Below, piece after piece: positions 7,952 to 16,113 of a stretch of 64,000 nucleotides of DNA. Each line of letters begins with the position of its first letter. Positions within the stretch are counted from its first letter, which is position 1. The stretch is from Jejuia sp049889775 (GTDB lineage Bacteria > Bacteroidota > Bacteroidia > Flavobacteriales > Flavobacteriaceae): assembly GCA_049889775.1 (NCBI GenBank), contig JBMHCT010000011.1, positions 186,001 to 250,000 on the forward strand, read 5' to 3'. The notes beneath the pieces are model-generated. The model ran no database searches. It saw only the letters and a list, made by a program, of their open reading frames with translations, and was not told the DNA's origin. The translations under genes and the position numbers were made by a program.

Positions 7952-10462
7952 TTATTTGATTGTAATTGAATTATTTGTTGCTGAAAAATCTTCACTCCTT
8001 ACTTTTATTGTAATTGCACCTTTGTCAATCGCTTTCACAAAAACGACTAATTTTCCTTTATAAAAGTCACGTTTCGGATTTGTCAACTTTTGTAGGTTAG
8101 TTGGATCCCCATTTCCAGAAGCCAAGAACTTCCCTGCACCTGAAACCTCAATATTTAGCAACTTATCATAGTGAGGTTGCCAGTTTCCGTTTTCATCGGT
8201 AATTGTGATTCTATAAACAGCAACCTCACCTTCTTGGATATCTGTTACTTCAGGTGTTATTGTGATTTTCGATGCTGGTTTAGCGGTTGTATAGCGCAAC
8301 GTTTCTTGTTGTCTTCCTTTTGTATCATAAGCTATAATTTTTATTTCACCTGGTTGGTATTCTATACCTTCCCAAATAATAGCATAGGCCTTCAACAATC
8401 CAAAAGAAGGCCCGCCCGAACCGTGGGTGTCAAAACTTGTATTTTGAAATAAAGAAGGATCTAACTTAGCTGGCATTTTCGTGCCTTTGCTTACGCCATT
8501 TATAAACAGTTCAGCTTTTGGATAATTAGTATAACAAACCACAGGGAATACCCTTCCTTTTTCAGCAGGGTCGGACCAATGAGGGAACGCATGTAATGTT
8601 TTCACTTCTGGATTCCAACGCGCTTTGTATTGGTAAAATTTGTCTTTTTCTATCCCGACAAAATCAACTGGAGCAAAATAAGAACTTCGTGATTGCGCAA
8701 AATGATACGGTGATGGTTCACCTAAATAGTCATAGCCTGTCCAAACAAATTCCCCGTAAACAAATTCATTAATATCTTGCGCTGCAAATTCTTTATAAGC
8801 AGGATACCCCCAGCGAACCCCTGTAGTCTCATAATTTCCAGGATATCCGTCTTCATAGGTAAAAGTGTTTGTAGATAAACCTCTTTTATCTCTTAAAGAA
8901 TCAAAAACTACTGGAAACCTGTAGGTATCTCTTAAACTTACCATACCTCCAGTTTCGCTCGCATAAAATTTTAAGTTTGGATATTTTTCGCGGAAAATAT
9001 GGTAAGATCCTGGTTTGTAATTAAAACCTGCTACGTCTACCTTAAAAGCCATTCCATTGGGTATGGCGTTTATAGGATTATTGAATCCGCAGGTTGTAGC
9101 TCGGGTGGTATCAACTTTTTTAACAATAGCATTTAAATAACCAGTAATATTATTTGGGTCGTTTCTATATTGCTCTAAAATTTCGTTGCCAATACTCCAC
9201 ATAATGACTGATGGATGGTTGCGATCTCTTAAAACCATTTCAGTTAAATCAGTTTCCGCCCATTGATCAAAATCTCTAGAATAGCCGTTGGTTACCTTTC
9301 CAATTTGCCACTCGTCAAAGACTTCATCAATGGCCAACAATCCTAACTCATCACAAATATCCAATGCTTCAGGTGCTGGTGGATTATGAGAAAAACGAAT
9401 TGCATTTACGCCCATTTCCTTCATTTTTAGCATTTGTCTTCTAAATAAATTAGGATAAAACGCCGCTCCAGTTGGTCCTAAATCATGATGCATGTTGACT
9501 CCCTTAAAACGTGTTTTCTTTCCGTTTAAGTAAAAACCATCCAACTCAAAAGCTAAGGATCTAATTCCGAAAGGTGTTATTGCTACATCGCTTTCTTTTC
9601 TATTAGTGATTATTGTACTTTTTAAAGTATAGAGATAAGGATCTTCAAGAGACCAAAGTGTGATGTTTTTCTTTTTTAGGGTCAGATCCGCAATCGCAAT
9701 TTTTGTGGTGGATGCATTTATGTCTTGAATATTTGAAGCAACTATTTCGCCTTCAGTATTAAGAATTTCGTTTTTTAAAGAAACTTGTCCTTCGCCTTTG
9801 ATAGTAATTTCCGCATGAACAACCGCTTTTCCTTTTTCAACAACCGGAGTGGTTACATAAGTGCCCCAGATGGGAATGTGATTTTTTTCTTTTTGAATAA
9901 GGCTTACTTTTCTATATAAACCAGCTCCAGGGTACCATCGGGATTGACTGTTGAAATTTTCTAATCGCACAGCAATTACATTATCACCTTTTTTGATAAA
10001 GGGACTGATGTCAAAATGAAATGACACATATCCATTAGGGCGATTACCAACATATTGCCCATTTACATATACTTTTGCATGACTCATAGCGCCATCAAAT
10101 AGCAAGTCGTAAACTTTACTAGTGTCTTCAATATTAAAATGCGTTCTATACCATCCTACACCGGTATAAGGTAAAGCACCAGAACGCCCACAACGAAATT
10201 TGGCTTCCCTTTCACCATCTTGAACTACCATTGTTAATTGAATATCATTGCCAAAATCGAATTCTCCTTCTGCAGCCCAATCGTGAGGAACCTCTACAGT
10301 TCTCCAATTAGAATCATCAAATGATGATTGAAAAGAGGCGCCATTGTCGTATTGTGTAAAATGCCACTCTTTTAGTAATTCAATTTTTCTAGATTGCCCA
10401 TGTACATAAGTTATTAAAAATATAAACGCAATTAAAATTGTTTTAAATAGTCCTTTACTCAT
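7952..10462 (-). CDS. GH2 family beta-galactosidase
   Basis: I choose ATG 10462, which gives a signal peptide (MSKGLFKTILIAFIFLITYVHGQ) and a 31-bp gap from the upstream stop; the longer frame would overlap the dehydrogenase gene. The protein has about 836 residues with a sugar-binding jelly roll, an Ig-like domain, a TIM barrel and two further beta domains. The acid/base lies in SIGNEILEQ (Glu about 427) and the nucleophile in ASETGG (Glu about 503), both typical of GH2. GVNMHHDLGPTG and IRFSHNPPAPE are standard GH2 barrel motifs. In this locus it probably releases D-galactose from the non-reducing ends of agar- or porphyran-type oligosaccharides. Related GH2 enzymes include beta-glucuronidases, so exact specificity is inferred. 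Confidence 0.85.
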   Translation of the reverse strand: MSKGLFKTILIAFIFLITYVHGQSRKIELLKEWHFTQYDNGASFQSSFDDSNWRTVEVPHDWAAEGEFDFGNDIQLTMVVQDGEREAKFRCGRSGALPYTGVGWYRTHFNIEDTSKVYDLLFDGAMSHAKVYVNGQYVGNRPNGYVSFHFDISPFIKKGDNVIAVRLENFNSQSRWYPGAGLYRKVSLIQKEKNHIPIWGTYVTTPVVEKGKAVVHAEITIKGEGQVSLKNEILNTEGEIVASNIQDINASTTKIAIADLTLKKKNITLWSLEDPYLYTLKSTIITNRKESDVAITPFGIRSLAFELDGFYLNGKKTRFKGVNMHHDLGPTGAAFYPNLFRRQMLKMKEMGVNAIRFSHNPPAPEALDICDELGLLAIDEVFDEWQIGKVTNGYSRDFDQWAETDLTEMVLRDRNHPSVIMWSIGNEILEQYRNDPNNITGYLNAIVKKVDTTRATTCGFNNPINAIPNGMAFKVDVAGFNYKPGSYHIFREKYPNLKFYASETGGMVSLRDTYRFPVVFDSLRDKRGLSTNTFTYEDGYPGNYETTGVRWGYPAYKEFAAQDINEFVYGEFVWTGYDYLGEPSPYHFAQSRSSYFAPVDFVGIEKDKFYQYKARWNPEVKTLHAFPHWSDPAEKGRVFPVVCYTNYPKAELFINGVSKGTKMPAKLDPSLFQNTSFDTHGSGGPSFGLLKAYAIIWEGIEYQPGEIKIIAYDTKGRQQETLRYTTAKPASKITITPEVTDIQEGEVAVYRITITDENGNWQPHYDKLLNIEVSGAGKFLASGNGDPTNLQKLTNPKRDFYKGKLVVFVKAIDKGAITIKVRSEDFSATNNSITIK

Positions 10463-10493
10463 TAGTTGTGGAATAAGTTGGTTGTGTTTTTTA

Positions 10494-11618
10494 TTAAAAT
10501 GTGATGACTCCTTTTGCATTTTTTCCGCTTAACATATCATCAAAGGCTTGCTGTAAATTATCTAGAGTATAGTTGTTTGTTATCATTTCGTCTAGCATTA
10601 AATCACCCTTATCATACAGTGCTTCTAGTTTAGGGAAATCCACTTCTGGTCTTGCTGCACCATATAAGGGATTAATATAAGTTTTATCCCATTCAAATAA
10701 ACGCATATCGATAGTAATTTCTTCTTCAATACCACTTACTTGAACAGCGGTACCAGCATTTCTAATCATTGCTAAAGGTGCAGCGCCTAAAGCAGGAACA
10801 GCTGTACATTCGAAAGCAAAATCTGCGCCACGACCACCAGTCATTGTTTTTACTTGTTCAGAAGCTTGCATTAACCCTTTGTCATTTTTGTCTGCTAAAA
10901 GAGTATCTGTAGCTCCAAATTCCTTAGCTAGTTTTAAACGATTCTTGTTAATATCTATTGCAATAATTTTTGCTGCTCCAGAAATTCTTGCCGCTTGAAT
11001 TACATTTAATCCAACACCTCCAGTACCTAAAACAACTACAGAACTTCCCATGGTTACTTTACCTGAATTAAACACCGATCCGCAACCTGTCATTACTCCG
11101 CAACAAATTATGGAAGCGGATTCAAAAGATAATTTATTACTCGTTTTTTTAACACAAGCAGATGAACGCACTAGAGCGTACTCTGATAAAGTACCGATAT
11201 TAAATGAGCGTTCAATAGGCTCGCCGTTCCATGTAGTGCCTTCTATTGCTACATGACCCCCAGGTAATTTACCTGCATGATTTGCAATTACTGGCGAATT
11301 GGTTTCACAAATATGTTGGTTGCCCTCTTGACATTGAAAACATGTGTAACAAGGTGTTGCCCAATTTAAAATAACATGATCGCCCACTTTTATATTCTCT
11401 ACACCTTCGCCAACAGCCTCAACTATGCCTGCTCCTTCATGACCTAAAACAATAGGCATGCCCCAGGTTAAAGAATCATGATCTGTATGGCACAATCCCG
11501 AAGCTTTCATTTTTACTAAAACTTCATCTTTTTTGGGCTGTTTTACTTCGATAGTTTCAATAGTGAATTTGCCGTCTCCTATTGAAATTGCGGCTTTACA
11601 TGTTATAGACATTATCAT
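10494..11618 (-). CDS. Zinc-dependent alcohol dehydrogenase (class III-like)
   Basis: The 374-residue medium-chain dehydrogenase shows catalytic zinc ligands in GLCHTD and GHEGAG, the structural-zinc pattern CYTCFQCQEGNQHIC, and a Rossmann GTGGVG motif. The start may be the second Met (ATG 11612). It is the first gene of the minus-strand run that includes GH2 and sulfatase. Zn-ADHs are reported as conserved in porphyran-using Flavobacteriia and needed for growth on 6-O-methyl-D-galactose (work on Formosa and Zobellia enzymes). This gene may be that homologue, but no P450 demethylase is visible in the window. A general aldehyde-detoxification role is the alternative. Confidence 0.8.
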   Translation of the reverse strand: MIMSITCKAAISIGDGKFTIETIEVKQPKKDEVLVKMKASGLCHTDHDSLTWGMPIVLGHEGAGIVEAVGEGVENIKVGDHVILNWATPCYTCFQCQEGNQHICETNSPVIANHAGKLPGGHVAIEGTTWNGEPIERSFNIGTLSEYALVRSSACVKKTSNKLSFESASIICCGVMTGCGSVFNSGKVTMGSSVVVLGTGGVGLNVIQAARISGAAKIIAIDINKNRLKLAKEFGATDTLLADKNDKGLMQASEQVKTMTGGRGADFAFECTAVPALGAAPLAMIRNAGTAVQVSGIEEEITIDMRLFEWDKTYINPLYGAARPEVDFPKLEALYDKGDLMLDEMITNNYTLDNLQQAFDDMLSGKNAKGVITF

Positions 11619-11994
11619 TACTTTTTAGAATGCAAGCAAAAGTATCAGATAGGAAAATTACTTTATTTATGTATCATGTAAAAGTATTACTCTAAACTAA
11701 CAATGGTAATTTATAGTCATGCCTTGAATAGAATGAACCCAAAGATTTTTAAATTTTGAACATTTGTTTCAGTTATTTGAACATAAGGATTAGACAAATT
11801 AACTTTAATAAAAGAACTTTGTAAATAGAATTGGCGATATAATTAATTGGTCATTAAATATATTCCAAAGTTTAGCTCGAGTGAGTCTTATATAACTTTA
11901 TATAGGTGCTTAACTTGAGTAATATTAAGTGTTTATAGTAATGCAGAAGTAACAAAAGAAATTTTGTTAATTTTGAGTTAGTTAGTTTTTAGTA
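11619..11994. other. Intergenic region upstream of the alcohol dehydrogenase
   Basis: About 375 bp of AT-rich DNA between the dehydrogenase start and the LacI terminator. It must contain the promoter of the minus-strand run starting at 11618. I see no convincing ORF, no copy of the LacI operator found at 13065, and no strong palindrome. Confidence 0.5.
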
Positions 11995-12028
11995 GAAAAA
12001 AGCGAGTTTCACCAAACTCGCTTTTTTA
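11995..12028 (-). terminator. Rho-independent terminator of the LacI-family gene
   Basis: AGCGAGTTT at 12001-12009 pairs with AAACTCGCT at 12014-12022 over a four-base loop. A-tract and T-tract flank it on both sides, so it can act in both directions. It overlaps the stop codon of the LacI gene. Confidence 0.88.
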
Positions 12029-13051
12029 TTGTCTTTTTGAAGAAGCCCTCACTATAAGTTGTGGTTGTAAAATAACTTTATTTAAAGTTACTGTTTCGTC
12101 TGGGTTTGCAATTCTGTTTAGAAAAGTTTGAGCTGCCAGTTCTCCAATTCTTTCGCTATGCTGTTCAATTGTGGTAATAGCAGGTGAAACAAATTCTGAA
12201 AAAGGTTCATTACTAAATCCCACTAAAGCGATCTCATCAGGAATTTTTATATTTTGTTGTTTCATAACCTCCAAAGCGCCTAAAGCTGCATAATCTCCAG
12301 CAACATACAAGCCATCAGGTTTATTGGCCAGTCCTAAAAGTTTTTTCATGATTTCTCTACCGTCATTTTGTCTCAAATTACATTCATAAATCAAATCGTT
12401 TTCAAAAGGAAGATTATGTTTCTGTAAAGCATCTATATAGCCTTTTATTCTATTTTTATAGATGCGTGTATGGCTATAACCACCTATATGGGCAATTCGT
12501 TTACAGCCTTGTTCCACTAAATGATCAATAACCAGATGACTACTTTGGTAATCATCAATTCCAATATAATCTACATTTAAGTCGTTTTCACCTCTATCAA
12601 ATAGAATAAGTGGAATACCTTTTCTTTTTACCTTATTATAGTAATCTAACTTTATTGTCTCATTGGCCATAGAGGCAATAATGCCATCAACTTGTGTAAA
12701 AAGAAGCGCTTCAATGTTTTTGCACTCTTTATTATAAGACTCGTTGGATTGGGTGATAATAACGTTGTATCCCTTTTTATTTAAAACGTCTTCAATTTTT
12801 TCGATAATCGACGAAAAAAAATTACTATTCGCTTTTGGAATAATAACACCAACTAAATTGCTCTTCCCTTTTCTTAGAGCAGTAGCTATATGATTAGGTT
12901 GATAGTTGATGTTTTCGGCAACTTGCAATACAGCCTCTCTGGTTTTTTTACTTATTCGAGGGTGATTATTGAGTGCTTTTGAAACAGCTGAAGGACTAAT
13001 ACCTAAAACATTGGCTATATCTTTTATTGTAGATTTTTTTGTCTGTGCCAA
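12026..13051 (-). CDS. LacI-family transcriptional regulator of the sugar-acid operon
   Basis: I choose TTG 13051 as start (MAQTKKSTIKDIA...), giving 341 residues, the usual LacI length. The longer frame from 13132 runs across the operator and looks non-coding. The N-terminal HTH (STIKDIANVLGISPSAVSKALNN) and hinge (NYQPNHIATALRKGKS) are followed by a periplasmic-binding-protein-like effector domain (VGVIIPKANSNFF, ...GFSNEPFSEFVSPAITTIEQH). The gene is divergent from the 13260 operon, with a matching palindromic operator in front of each. It therefore probably represses both its own gene and the operon, and is released by a pathway intermediate. The effector identity is unknown. Confidence 0.85.
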   Translation of the reverse strand: MAQTKKSTIKDIANVLGISPSAVSKALNNHPRISKKTREAVLQVAENINYQPNHIATALRKGKSNLVGVIIPKANSNFFSSIIEKIEDVLNKKGYNVIITQSNESYNKECKNIEALLFTQVDGIIASMANETIKLDYYNKVKRKGIPLILFDRGENDLNVDYIGIDDYQSSHLVIDHLVEQGCKRIAHIGGYSHTRIYKNRIKGYIDALQKHNLPFENDLIYECNLRQNDGREIMKKLLGLANKPDGLYVAGDYAALGALEVMKQQNIKIPDEIALVGFSNEPFSEFVSPAITTIEQHSERIGELAAQTFLNRIANPDETVTLNKVILQPQLIVRASSKRQ

Positions 13052-13064
13052 TTTTTTATATACT

Positions 13065-13086
13065 TTTGTTCCAACGTTTGAACAAA
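13065..13086. promoter_or_regulatory. LacI-family operator, autoregulatory copy
   Basis: A near-perfect 22-bp palindrome centred on AACGTT (TTTGTTCCAACG then TTTGAACAAA; one mismatched pair). It lies 14 bp upstream of the chosen TTG start of the LacI gene. It shares the core CAACGTTTGAACA with the copy at 13224. Confidence 0.75.
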
Positions 13087-13110
13087 TATAGTATTTTTTA
13101 TTAAGTTCAA
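13083..13110 (-). promoter_or_regulatory. Possible Bacteroidota-type promoter of the LacI gene
   Basis: On the minus strand, TTG at 13110-13108 is followed after 17 bases by TATATTTG at 13090-13083. This resembles the Bacteroidota -33 TTTG / -7 TAnnTTTG pattern, with slightly short spacing. The -7 box overlaps the operator at 13065-13086, which would suit repression by promoter occlusion. Confidence 0.4.
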
Positions 13111-13223
13111 TTATAAAGCCAACTAAAAGCAACTTCAGTAATATTCCTTAACGTTACTTGACTTCATATAATTTAAGATTTCAATTAAATAGGATAACTA
13201 CGCTCTTCTTTTTGGTTTTTTTA

Positions 13224-13245
13224 TTTGTTACAACGTTTGAACAGT
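13224..13245. promoter_or_regulatory. LacI-family operator of the catabolic operon
   Basis: TTTGTTACAACG followed by TTTGAACAGT is the second copy of the palindrome at 13065, with the same CAACGTTTGAACA core. It ends 14 bp before the ATG of the first catabolic gene, a good place to block transcription. Confidence 0.75.
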
Positions 13246-13259
13246 TAAAAATGTTTTAA

Positions 13260-14273
13260 ATGAAATATATAGTTTGTGAGAAACCAGGTGAGTTTTTATT
13301 AAAGGAAAAAGATGCACCGATAAGAAAATCAGGAGAAGCTTTATTACAGATTAATAAGGTTGGCATTTGTGGAACAGATTTACATGCCTATGGTGGCAAT
13401 CAAGCGTTTTTTACCTATCCAAGAATTTTGGGGCACGAGTTAGCTTCTGAAGTAATTGAAATAGATGATAATCCGCAAGGTATTGTTGCCGGGGATAAGG
13501 TGGTTATTATGCCATACATAAGTTGTGGTAAATGTATTGCTTGCCGAAATGGAAAAACAAATTGTTGTACTAATATTACAGTATTGGGTGTTCATGGTGA
13601 TGGTGGTATGCAAGAACAGATTGCTGTTCCTTCTAACATATTGTTAAAAGCGAACAATTTATCGAATGATGAAATGGCAATCGTAGAGCCCTTAGCAATT
13701 GGGGCACATGCAGTAAGACGAGCGGCTCTTAAAGCAGATGAATTTGTTGTGGTTGTTGGATGTGGACCAATTGGTATTGGTATTATGAAGTTGGCTCAAA
13801 TTGAAGGTGCAAAGGTTATCGCAATAGATATGAATGAAGAGCGGTTGGCCTATGCTAAGGAGAAAATTGGTGTAGACTACGTGGTAAAAGCTGGTGAGAG
13901 TGCCGTTAAGGAGGTTGAAGCTATAACTAATGGAGAACTGTCAACTGCCGTTTTTGATGCCTCTGGAAATAAATATGCATTGGAAGCTTGTCCCGATTAT
14001 ATGGCACACGGTGGTCGTTTTGTATTGGTTGGTTTATCTAAAGGAGAATTAACTTATGTGCATCCAAAAATTCATGCCAAGGAAATGACATTAATGTGCA
14101 GTAGGAATGCAACCACTGAGGATTTTGAGCACGTGATTAGTGTGTTAGATCAATTTCCAACAGAATCGTTCATTACACATAATGTGCCTTACACTGAGAT
14201 GATAGAGAACTTTGATAGTTGGTTAAACCCAGAAACAGGTGTAATTAAAGCAACTGTAGATTTTAAACTTTAA
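13260..14273 (+). CDS. Zn-dependent dehydrogenase, L-galactonate 5-dehydrogenase (LgoD)-like
   Basis: The 337-residue medium-chain dehydrogenase has zinc ligands in GICGTDLH and GHELAS, a structural-zinc pattern CGKCIACRNGKTNCC and a Rossmann GCGPIG motif. Several stretches match my memory of E. coli L-galactonate oxidoreductase (LgoD/YjjN): YPRILGHE, VLGVHGDGG, and a late ...GRFVLVGLSKGE...KEMTLMCSRNAT block. That enzyme oxidises L-galactonate at C5 to D-tagaturonate. Here the gene leads an operon that contains tagaturonate reductase, which is the expected next step. Related family members act on sorbitol, threonine or L-idonate, so the substrate rests on both similarity and context. It starts 14 bp after the LacI operator. 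Confidence 0.72.
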   Translation: MKYIVCEKPGEFLLKEKDAPIRKSGEALLQINKVGICGTDLHAYGGNQAFFTYPRILGHELASEVIEIDDNPQGIVAGDKVVIMPYISCGKCIACRNGKTNCCTNITVLGVHGDGGMQEQIAVPSNILLKANNLSNDEMAIVEPLAIGAHAVRRAALKADEFVVVVGCGPIGIGIMKLAQIEGAKVIAIDMNEERLAYAKEKIGVDYVVKAGESAVKEVEAITNGELSTAVFDASGNKYALEACPDYMAHGGRFVLVGLSKGELTYVHPKIHAKEMTLMCSRNATTEDFEHVISVLDQFPTESFITHNVPYTEMIENFDSWLNPETGVIKATVDFKL

Positions 14274-14310
14274 TAGAAACGAAAATAACTGAATTTAATT
14301 AAATAGAGCA

Positions 14311-15357
14311 ATGGCAAAAGTAGTAACATTTGGAGAGATCATGTTAAGATTGGCTCCACACGGATTTTTGAGATTTTCACAATCTACCTCATTCGATGTG
14401 ATTTACGGTGGTGGAGAAAGTAATGTAGCAGTATCACTAGCAAATTATGGGGTTCCTGTAGATTTTGTAACACGTTTACCTAAAAATGATATTGGTGAAT
14501 GTGCCCTAATGGAAATGCGTAAAAGGGGAGTTGGTACTGATAAAATCATTTATGGTGGAGATCGTTTAGGAATCTACTTCTTAGAAACAGGTGCCGTAAA
14601 CCGCGGAAGTAAAGTGGTTTATGATAGAGCGCATTCTGCTCTTGCAGAAATTGAAGCTGGTATGGTAGATTGGGATGCAGCGTTTGAAGGTGCAACATGG
14701 TTTCACTGGACAGGAATTACACCTGCCGTTTCTCAAGGTGCTGCAGATGCTTGTTTAGAGGCTGTTAAAGTAGCAAGTGCTAAAGGTTTGACTATTTCAA
14801 CAGATTTAAATTACCGTCAAAAACTTTGGAAATATTGTGATGAAGCACATAGAGAAGAGGTTATGACAGAATTAACATCTTACTGTGATATCATTTTAGG
14901 TAACGAAGAAGATGCCGAAAAGCATTTTGGTATTAAGCCTGAGGGGTTAGATATTACAACTCAAGGAGAGCATGTAAAAGGAGCAGCTTTCTTATCTGTT
15001 TGTGATCAAATGTTGAAGAAATTCCCAAGAGCTAAAAAAGTAATTACCACATTAAGAGGATCTATTTCTGCATCCCATAATACATGGGCGGGCGTTTTAT
15101 ATGATGGAACGACGTTATTTGAGTCGCCGCAATACCAAATTACCGATATCGTTGATCGTGTAGGTGGTGGAGATTCTTTCATGGGTGGTTTGATTTATGG
15201 TTTAATTGAGTACGAAGGAGACGATCAAAAAGCCCTAAATTTTGCGGTGGCAGCTTCATGTTTAAAGCATACTATTAAGGGAGACGCTAACCTGTCAACT
15301 ATTGATGAGGTTAAAAAGCTTATGAGTGGTGATGCTTCTGGTAGAGTAGCAAGATAA
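14311..15357 (+). CDS. kdgK: 2-keto-3-deoxygluconate (KDG) kinase, PfkB family
   Basis: The 348-residue ribokinase/PfkB-family protein has the N-terminal glycine-rich MLRLAPHGFLRFSQ / GGGESNVAVSLANYG substrate region and the C-terminal catalytic DRVGGGDSFMGGL motif, whose Asp is the catalytic base. Bacteroidota KdgK enzymes have this length and layout. It phosphorylates KDG at the C6 hydroxyl to give KDPG, which the next gene product cleaves. It sits 37 bp after the dehydrogenase. Other PfkB sugar kinases are possible in principle, but the adjacent aldolase makes KDG kinase the best reading. Confidence 0.88.
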   Translation: MAKVVTFGEIMLRLAPHGFLRFSQSTSFDVIYGGGESNVAVSLANYGVPVDFVTRLPKNDIGECALMEMRKRGVGTDKIIYGGDRLGIYFLETGAVNRGSKVVYDRAHSALAEIEAGMVDWDAAFEGATWFHWTGITPAVSQGAADACLEAVKVASAKGLTISTDLNYRQKLWKYCDEAHREEVMTELTSYCDIILGNEEDAEKHFGIKPEGLDITTQGEHVKGAAFLSVCDQMLKKFPRAKKVITTLRGSISASHNTWAGVLYDGTTLFESPQYQITDIVDRVGGGDSFMGGLIYGLIEYEGDDQKALNFAVAASCLKHTIKGDANLSTIDEVKKLMSGDASGRVAR

Positions 15358-15370
15358 TATATTAGTGTAA

Positions 15371-15414
15371 TTGTTTAATCGTTGAGTTGTGTATTCGATT
15401 CAACGATTAAACAA
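15371..15414. repeat. Perfect 15-bp stem hairpin between kdgK and eda
   Basis: TTGTTTAATCGTTGA (15371-15385) is repeated in perfect inverted orientation at 15400-15414 around a 14-base loop. No T-tract follows, so it is not a standard terminator. Similar words (gattaaacg, atcaacaattaaac) recur upstream of the gene at 61784. It could stabilise the upstream mRNA, adjust gene dosage within the operon, or be a degraded mobile repeat. Confidence 0.65.
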
Positions 15415-15437
15415 ATAACACATAAACATTTTTTAAA

Positions 15438-16106
15438 ATGGCACAATTTTCAAGATTAGAAGTCGCAGCAGCAATGAAAGAAACAGGGATGATTCCTTTG
15501 TTTTTTAATCAAGATATAGAATTAAGTAAAAAAGTATTAAAAGCTTGTTATGATGGCGGGGCTCGATTAATGGAGTTTACCGCGCGTGGTGATTTTGCTC
15601 ATGAAGTTTTTGGAGAACTAACAAAATACGCCATTGCGGAACTACCTGGAATGATTATGGGTGTAGGCTCGGTAACTGATGCAGGACAAGCGTCATTATA
15701 TATGTCTTTGGGTGCAAATTTTGTTGTAACGCCTGTTTTAAGAGAAGATATTGCAATTGCTTGTAACCGAAAAAAAGTATTATGGTCTCCTGGATGTGGT
15801 ACATTAACCGAAATCACTAGAGCTGAGGAATTAGGTTGTGAAATCGTAAAGTTATTCCCAGGTGATATTTACGGACCTCAATTTATAAAAGGTATTAAAG
15901 GACCGCAACCTTGGACATCAATAATGCCAACAGGAGGTGTTTCTCCAACAGAAGAAAACCTTAAAGCATGGTTCGATGCTGGAGTGACCTGTGTGGGTAT
16001 GGGTTCAAAATTAATTTCAAAAGAAATTATAGCAAATAAGGATTATGCTAAGCTAGAGCAAGATGTGAAGAATGCGCTTGCCATAGTGAAAGCAGTTAGA
16101 AAATAA
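15438..16106 (+). CDS. eda: KDPG/KHG aldolase
   Basis: The 222-residue class I aldolase shows the family motifs MEFTARGD, GVGSVTDAGQA, the Schiff-base lysine in EIVKLFPGDIYGP, and the phosphate-binding MPTGGVSP. It cleaves 2-keto-3-deoxy-6-phosphogluconate to pyruvate and glyceraldehyde-3-phosphate, feeding glycolysis. Length is standard. It is separated from kdgK by a hairpin and lies 7 bp before the altronate dehydratase gene, so these are co-transcribed. Confidence 0.9.
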   Translation: MAQFSRLEVAAAMKETGMIPLFFNQDIELSKKVLKACYDGGARLMEFTARGDFAHEVFGELTKYAIAELPGMIMGVGSVTDAGQASLYMSLGANFVVTPVLREDIAIACNRKKVLWSPGCGTLTEITRAEELGCEIVKLFPGDIYGPQFIKGIKGPQPWTSIMPTGGVSPTEENLKAWFDAGVTCVGMGSKLISKEIIANKDYAKLEQDVKNALAIVKAVRK

Positions 16107-16113
16107 AAGAGAT

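Noticed and set aside
10463..10519. Longer start for the GH2 gene at 10519
   Set aside because: It would overlap the dehydrogenase gene and place 19 unlikely residues before an intact signal peptide.
13052..13132. Longer LacI start at 13132
   Set aside because: The extra residues are encoded by the operator and promoter region, and the length would exceed the family norm.
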